Assembly: GCF_005925345.1 (NCBI RefSeq) | Contig: NZ_SSHJ01000020.1 | Location: 27,540-91,539 of the forward strand | DNA length: 64,000 nt | Reading direction: 5' to 3' | Source: Pedobacter ureilyticus | Lineage (GTDB): Bacteria; Bacteroidota; Bacteroidia; Sphingobacteriales; Sphingobacteriaceae | Shown here: positions 61,359 through 64,000 of the stretch, in pieces | Numbering within the stretch: the stretch's first letter is position 1 | How the letters are laid out: each line of letters begins with the position of its first letter | Made by a program: the position numbers and the translations under genes | Notes under the pieces: model-generated | The model's input: only the letters and a program-made list of their open reading frames with translations | Database searches by the model: none | Told to the model about the DNA's origin: nothing

Positions 61359-61841
61359 TCATTCTTTCGTCCCATCATTCACTACTTCTTTTATCATTTT
61401 AATCATCTTTTGCCGATGTAGTTTTTTAGCCACATCAATAGAATGTGATTGATGTATGTCGGCTTCCTCTTCCGCCAGTCTGGCTAAAGTAACATAGAAC
61501 TTATGGAATTGATCCAGCTCTTCTTCTGTTAAATCCTCAATATCTACCATTCGATTGCTCGCTTTTTCATGCGAAGCGATCAACTCATTCAGCTTCAACT
61601 GAATTGCTTTACCATCTTTATTCTGCGCCTTTTGTATTAAGAAAACCATCAAAAATGTAATAATGGTAGTACCCGTGTTAATGACCAACTGCCAAGTTTC
61701 AGAATAATTAAATATTGGTCCCGAAACGGCCCAAATTACCACAATCGCTACCGCCGCAATAAACGCCGGCGAACTGCCCGTAAACTTAGTGGCTGCGTTA
61801 GAAAATCTTTCAAATAAGCTGGTTCTATTTTTTTTGCTCAT
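61359..61841 (-). CDS. Low-affinity iron permease-family membrane protein
   Basis: 160 aa. Two TM helices, about 26-45 (PAFIAAVAIVVIWAVSGPIF) and 52-70 (VINTGTTIITFLMVFLIQ), followed by KAQNKDGKAIQLKLNELIAS and a helical acidic tail. The family is named after a yeast iron permease, yet bacterial members are small and of unproven role. Alone on its strand; the 61842-62144 gap downstream of fbaA's end holds nothing else. Confidence 0.85.
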   Translation of the reverse strand: MSKKNRTSLFERFSNAATKFTGSSPAFIAAVAIVVIWAVSGPIFNYSETWQLVINTGTTIITFLMVFLIQKAQNKDGKAIQLKLNELIASHEKASNRMVDIEDLTEEELDQFHKFYVTLARLAEEEADIHQSHSIDVAKKLHRQKMIKMIKEVVNDGTKE

Positions 61842-62144
61842 GATTTAAGTTTTAAGACAGGAATTTACGCACTTTCTAAGAACTTTCAATATGATAAATC
61901 AATGGAATAAATAAATCTTCGGGCCATGACAATTATTTTCAATCAACCTTACCACCATGAGCTGATAATTGATTAAAAACATCCATAATTCACGTTAATT
62001 TAAGGTAAGCTTCGGATAGCTATAATGATGAACTTTTGTGGTCAGTATTGTAGACAAAATACTAACGCTCAAAAACAATCTTAAAACGCTACGCATTATC
62101 ATAGTAAAATTGATTTGTGCGTCTGCGGCTAAAAAATCATTAAA

Positions 62145-62176
62145 CAAAAAAGCCGCCCCGAAATATCGGGACGGCT
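62145..62176 (-). terminator. Terminator of fbaA
   Basis: AGCCGCCCCGA-AATA-TCGGGACGGCT (11-bp arms, one mismatch), with AAAAAA on its left that reads as a U-tract in the fbaA direction. Confidence 0.85.
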
Positions 62177-62197
62177 CTACTATAAAGACTTTAAATC

Positions 62198-63277
62198 TTA
62201 CAATTTATCATTTGCATTGATGCAATTCAAATCTTCGAAAGCTACTTTTAAACGAGCCACAAATGCTTCTTCCGATTTACGTAACCAAACACGCGGATCG
62301 TAAAATTTCTTGTTCGGTTTGTCGTCACCTTCTGGATTACCAATCTGGCCTTGTAAGTAAGCTTCGTTCTTTTTGTAGAAACCTAAAATTCCATCCCAGA
62401 AAGCCCATTGCAAATCAGTATCGATGTTCATTTTGATCGCTCCGTAAGAAATTGCTTCTCTAATTTCTTCCTGCGAAGAACCAGAACCTCCGTGAAAAAC
62501 AAAGTTGATAGGTTTTTCGGCAGTTAAGCTATATTTCTCTTTGATAAAATCTTGAGAGTTTTTCAAAATGATTGGTTGCAATTTTACGTTGCCTGGCTTA
62601 TATACGCCATGTACGTTACCAAAAGCAGCAGCAACCGTAAACTGATCGCTCACTTTGCTTAATTGCTCATAAGCATACGCCACTTCACTTGGTTGTGTGT
62701 ATAATTTCGAGCTATCTACATCGCTATTGTCTACACCATCTTCTTCACCACCAGTAACACCTAACTCAATTTCTATGGTCATGCCCAATTTGCTCATACG
62801 CTCTAGGTATTTAGCAGAAATTTCAATGTTCTCCTCAATAGGCTCTTCAGAAAGATCCAACATGTGCGATGAAAATAATGGTTTACCAGTCTCGGCAAAG
62901 AATTTTTCGCCATGGTCTAACAAACCATCAATCCAAGGCAACAATTTTTTAGCGGCATGGTCTGTATGTAAAATTACTGCAACACCATAGTGCTCTGCCA
63001 ATAAATGCACGTGCTTAGCTGCAGAAACTGCACCTAATACGCAAGCTTGTAGGTTATCGTTATTTAAGGTTTTACCAGCATAAAACTGTGCACCACCGTT
63101 AGATAATTGAATAATTACTGGCGAATTTACCGCCTTTGCCGCTTCCATTACCGCATTAATCGTGTTGGTTCCTGTTACGTTAACTGCCGGAAGTGCAAAT
63201 TGATGTTTTTTGGCCTGCTCAAACAGTTCTTGTACTGCAGCACCATGAATTACGCCTTTGTAGCCTTTTAAACTCAT
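62198..63277 (-). CDS. fbaA: Class II fructose-bisphosphate aldolase
   Basis: 359 aa, same length as E. coli FbaA. Zn-dependent cleavage of fructose 1,6-bisphosphate to DHAP and GAP. Seen: VIQLSNGGAQFY, the Zn/Asp region VILHTDHAAKKLLPWIDGLL (as ILHTDHAAKKLLPW), LGVTGGEEDGVDN, NFVFHGGSGSSQEEI and KMNIDTDLQWAFW. Normal Bacteroidota promoter upstream and terminator downstream. DHAP here is also the substrate of mgsA at 47854. Confidence 0.96.
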   Translation of the reverse strand: MSLKGYKGVIHGAAVQELFEQAKKHQFALPAVNVTGTNTINAVMEAAKAVNSPVIIQLSNGGAQFYAGKTLNNDNLQACVLGAVSAAKHVHLLAEHYGVAVILHTDHAAKKLLPWIDGLLDHGEKFFAETGKPLFSSHMLDLSEEPIEENIEISAKYLERMSKLGMTIEIELGVTGGEEDGVDNSDVDSSKLYTQPSEVAYAYEQLSKVSDQFTVAAAFGNVHGVYKPGNVKLQPIILKNSQDFIKEKYSLTAEKPINFVFHGGSGSSQEEIREAISYGAIKMNIDTDLQWAFWDGILGFYKKNEAYLQGQIGNPEGDDKPNKKFYDPRVWLRKSEEAFVARLKVAFEDLNCINANDKL

Positions 63278-63342
63278 TTTATATTTAGTTTTATTATTGT
63301 TTCGAAGTTAGGAATTTTTAATCTAACAACTCGTGTTCTAGA

Positions 63343-63372
63343 CAAATGTAATGAAAATTTACTTATTGTCAA
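63343..63372 (-). promoter_or_regulatory. Promoter of fbaA
   Basis: TTGAC (TTG at 63370-63372), 19 nt, TACATTTG (63343-63350) on the minus strand. The leader is about 60 nt. The best promoter match in the window. Confidence 0.75.
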
Positions 63373-63532
63373 TTATACACTAAGGTTGTTTTTCAGGTTA
63401 ATTGTTTATTTGGTTATTTGGTTAATCGTTTAATTTGTTTATCTGGTTATTGATAATTGGTTATTGAGCTTTGATTATTGGTTATTAGTTATTTCCTTGA
63501 AAGCACTTTCAGTTTTCCAAACGTTCCGCTAG

Positions 63533-63724
63533 TCCCGCTTTTCGTTACAATCTTTTTGTAATCTGTCTTCCGTCATTTCGAACGCAGAGAGAAATCTAAC
63601 GGTTAGTTTAACCATTAGCGAGGCTTCTCCTCGTTCCTCGTCGAAATGACGCGACAAAAAGTATCCACTGCAATCGGGTTTGGAGAACCTAAACCTGTGC
63701 ACAGCACTTGCATTTTAAACCCGA
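63533..63724. repeat. Dispersed repeat module, copy D, containing a nested GTCAT element
   Basis: Left flank GTCCCGCTTTTCGTTACAATC, nested element 63571-63651, then GTATCCACTGCAATCG and the 45-nt segment 63677-63721 which is inverted relative to copy C. Confidence 0.7.
63571..63651. repeat. GTCATTTCGA...TCGAAATGAC element nested in module D
   Basis: CGTCATTTCGA / TCGAAATGACG ends (11 bp), 81 nt, with an AACGGTTAG-TTTA-ACCATTAG-type inner hairpin. Confidence 0.8.
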
Positions 63725-63896
63725 CAATAGCGAACACGTAGCGGCAAACCTATGTGTTTGCCCGAAGTAAAGCGGTTGGCGGGACTGAACCAAAATAGTA
63801 GCAACACATTACCTTTTCAAAAACTCAATAATAAGACTATGAATTGAAAACTGATTATTGTTAACTTAAAACTGCAGGGAAATCGCTTTTAACATT

Positions 63897-64000
63897 TTAG
63901 CCAGCGATGAGTTTGCTTCTAAACTCGTCGTCCAAAGCAGCCCGTTTTCGTTTCTGTGGTTTGCTGCTTTTCGATTCTGTTTCCCTTTCGATGATATTCA
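63897..64000 (-). CDS. Possible C-terminal end of a leftward gene cut by the window edge
   Basis: On the minus strand a frame open from the edge runs 34 codons to TAA at 63897-63899, with a very basic then mixed end (SSKPQKRKRAALDDEF, then RSKLIAG). The Lys/Arg-rich tail looks like a real C-terminus, but the stretch is short and the family cannot be told. Confidence 0.35.
   Translation of the reverse strand, partial: NIIERETESKSSKPQKRKRAALDDEFRSKLIAG

Larger units (their letters stand above)
63373..63896. other. Gene-free, repeat-rich stretch
   Basis: 63400-63490 is a slippery stretch of GGTTATT/TTTGGTTA variants. 63533-63724 is repeat module D with a GTCATTTCGA element inside. The remainder (63725-63896) has CGTAGCGGCAAACC and GTGTTTGCC patches but no gene. 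Confidence 0.7.

Noticed and set aside
62038..62220. 60-aa frame between the iron-permease-like gene and fbaA
   Set aside because: Overlaps the fbaA terminator and has no recognisable features.

Overview
The window reads as chromosome of a Bacteroidota bacterium, most like Sphingobacteriaceae (Pedobacter or a relative). The evidence is two PorP/SprF proteins, two proteins with the gliding-motility-type C-terminal sorting domain of the type IX secretion system (T9SS), SprB-type repeats, a fused SecDF, and promoters of the Bacteroidota form (TTG, about 20 nt, TAnnTTTG). It looks AT-rich, has few Shine-Dalgarno sequences, and many short hairpin repeats lie between genes. No rRNA, CRISPR array, phage or intact insertion sequence was seen.

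Layout. 1-0.8 kb: end of a beta-CASP metallo-beta-lactamase RNase. 0.9-6.6 kb: leftward surface-protein operon (three secreted proteins, then PorP). 7.0-8.8 kb: lipoprotein and formylglutamate-hydrolase-like pair. 9.0-10.2 kb: mannonate dehydratase. 10.3-14.1 kb: tRNA-Arg, a decayed radC piece, a UDG-like protein, pyrR-pyrB, tRNA-Pro and tRNA-Ser. 14.2-23.5 kb: PgpH-like HD phosphodiesterase, SPFH protein with an Arc-like regulator, thiolase, a secreted protein, a peptide transporter and FabF. 24.0-29.2 kb: RtcB RNA ligase, an SPFH/slipin protein, a non-coding stretch with tRNA-like folds, and a divergent WYL regulator. 29.4-33.9 kb: large T9SS adhesin meeting a second PorP tail to tail. 34.3-49.2 kb: housekeeping genes (mgtE, cvfB, metZ, osmC, ispE, thyA, folA, secDF, ndh, mgsA, HMG-CoA lyase). 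49.2-53 kb: a TPR sensor kinase/response regulator locus with small ORFs. 53-58 kb: an accessory stretch (HsdR_N-like nuclease, PLD-membrane protein plus vWA-like lipoprotein, thermonuclease). 58-63.3 kb: Crp regulator, HAD hydrolase, CAT-like acetyltransferase, thioredoxin-reductase-like flavoprotein, small membrane protein, fbaA. The last 0.7 kb is repeat-rich, with the possible end of a leftward gene at the edge.

The most interesting system is at 24.6-29.2 kb. A WYL-domain regulator faces an RtcB ligase and an SPFH protein whose N-terminus carries three copies of one motif. Between them the leftward strand can form two exact tRNA T-arms, a D-arm directly followed by a T-arm with no room for an anticodon arm, and linking hairpins. 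This looks like an inducible RNA-repair locus with its own tRNA-mimic RNA, comparable in idea to the Y-RNA/Rtc loci of other bacteria but without the Ro protein. Second is the PLD-membrane protein / vWA-like lipoprotein pair at 54.5-57.3 kb, a candidate envelope or defence system. Third are two families of dispersed hairpin repeats, one copy nested in the other, with a 45-nt core that is inverted between two sites.
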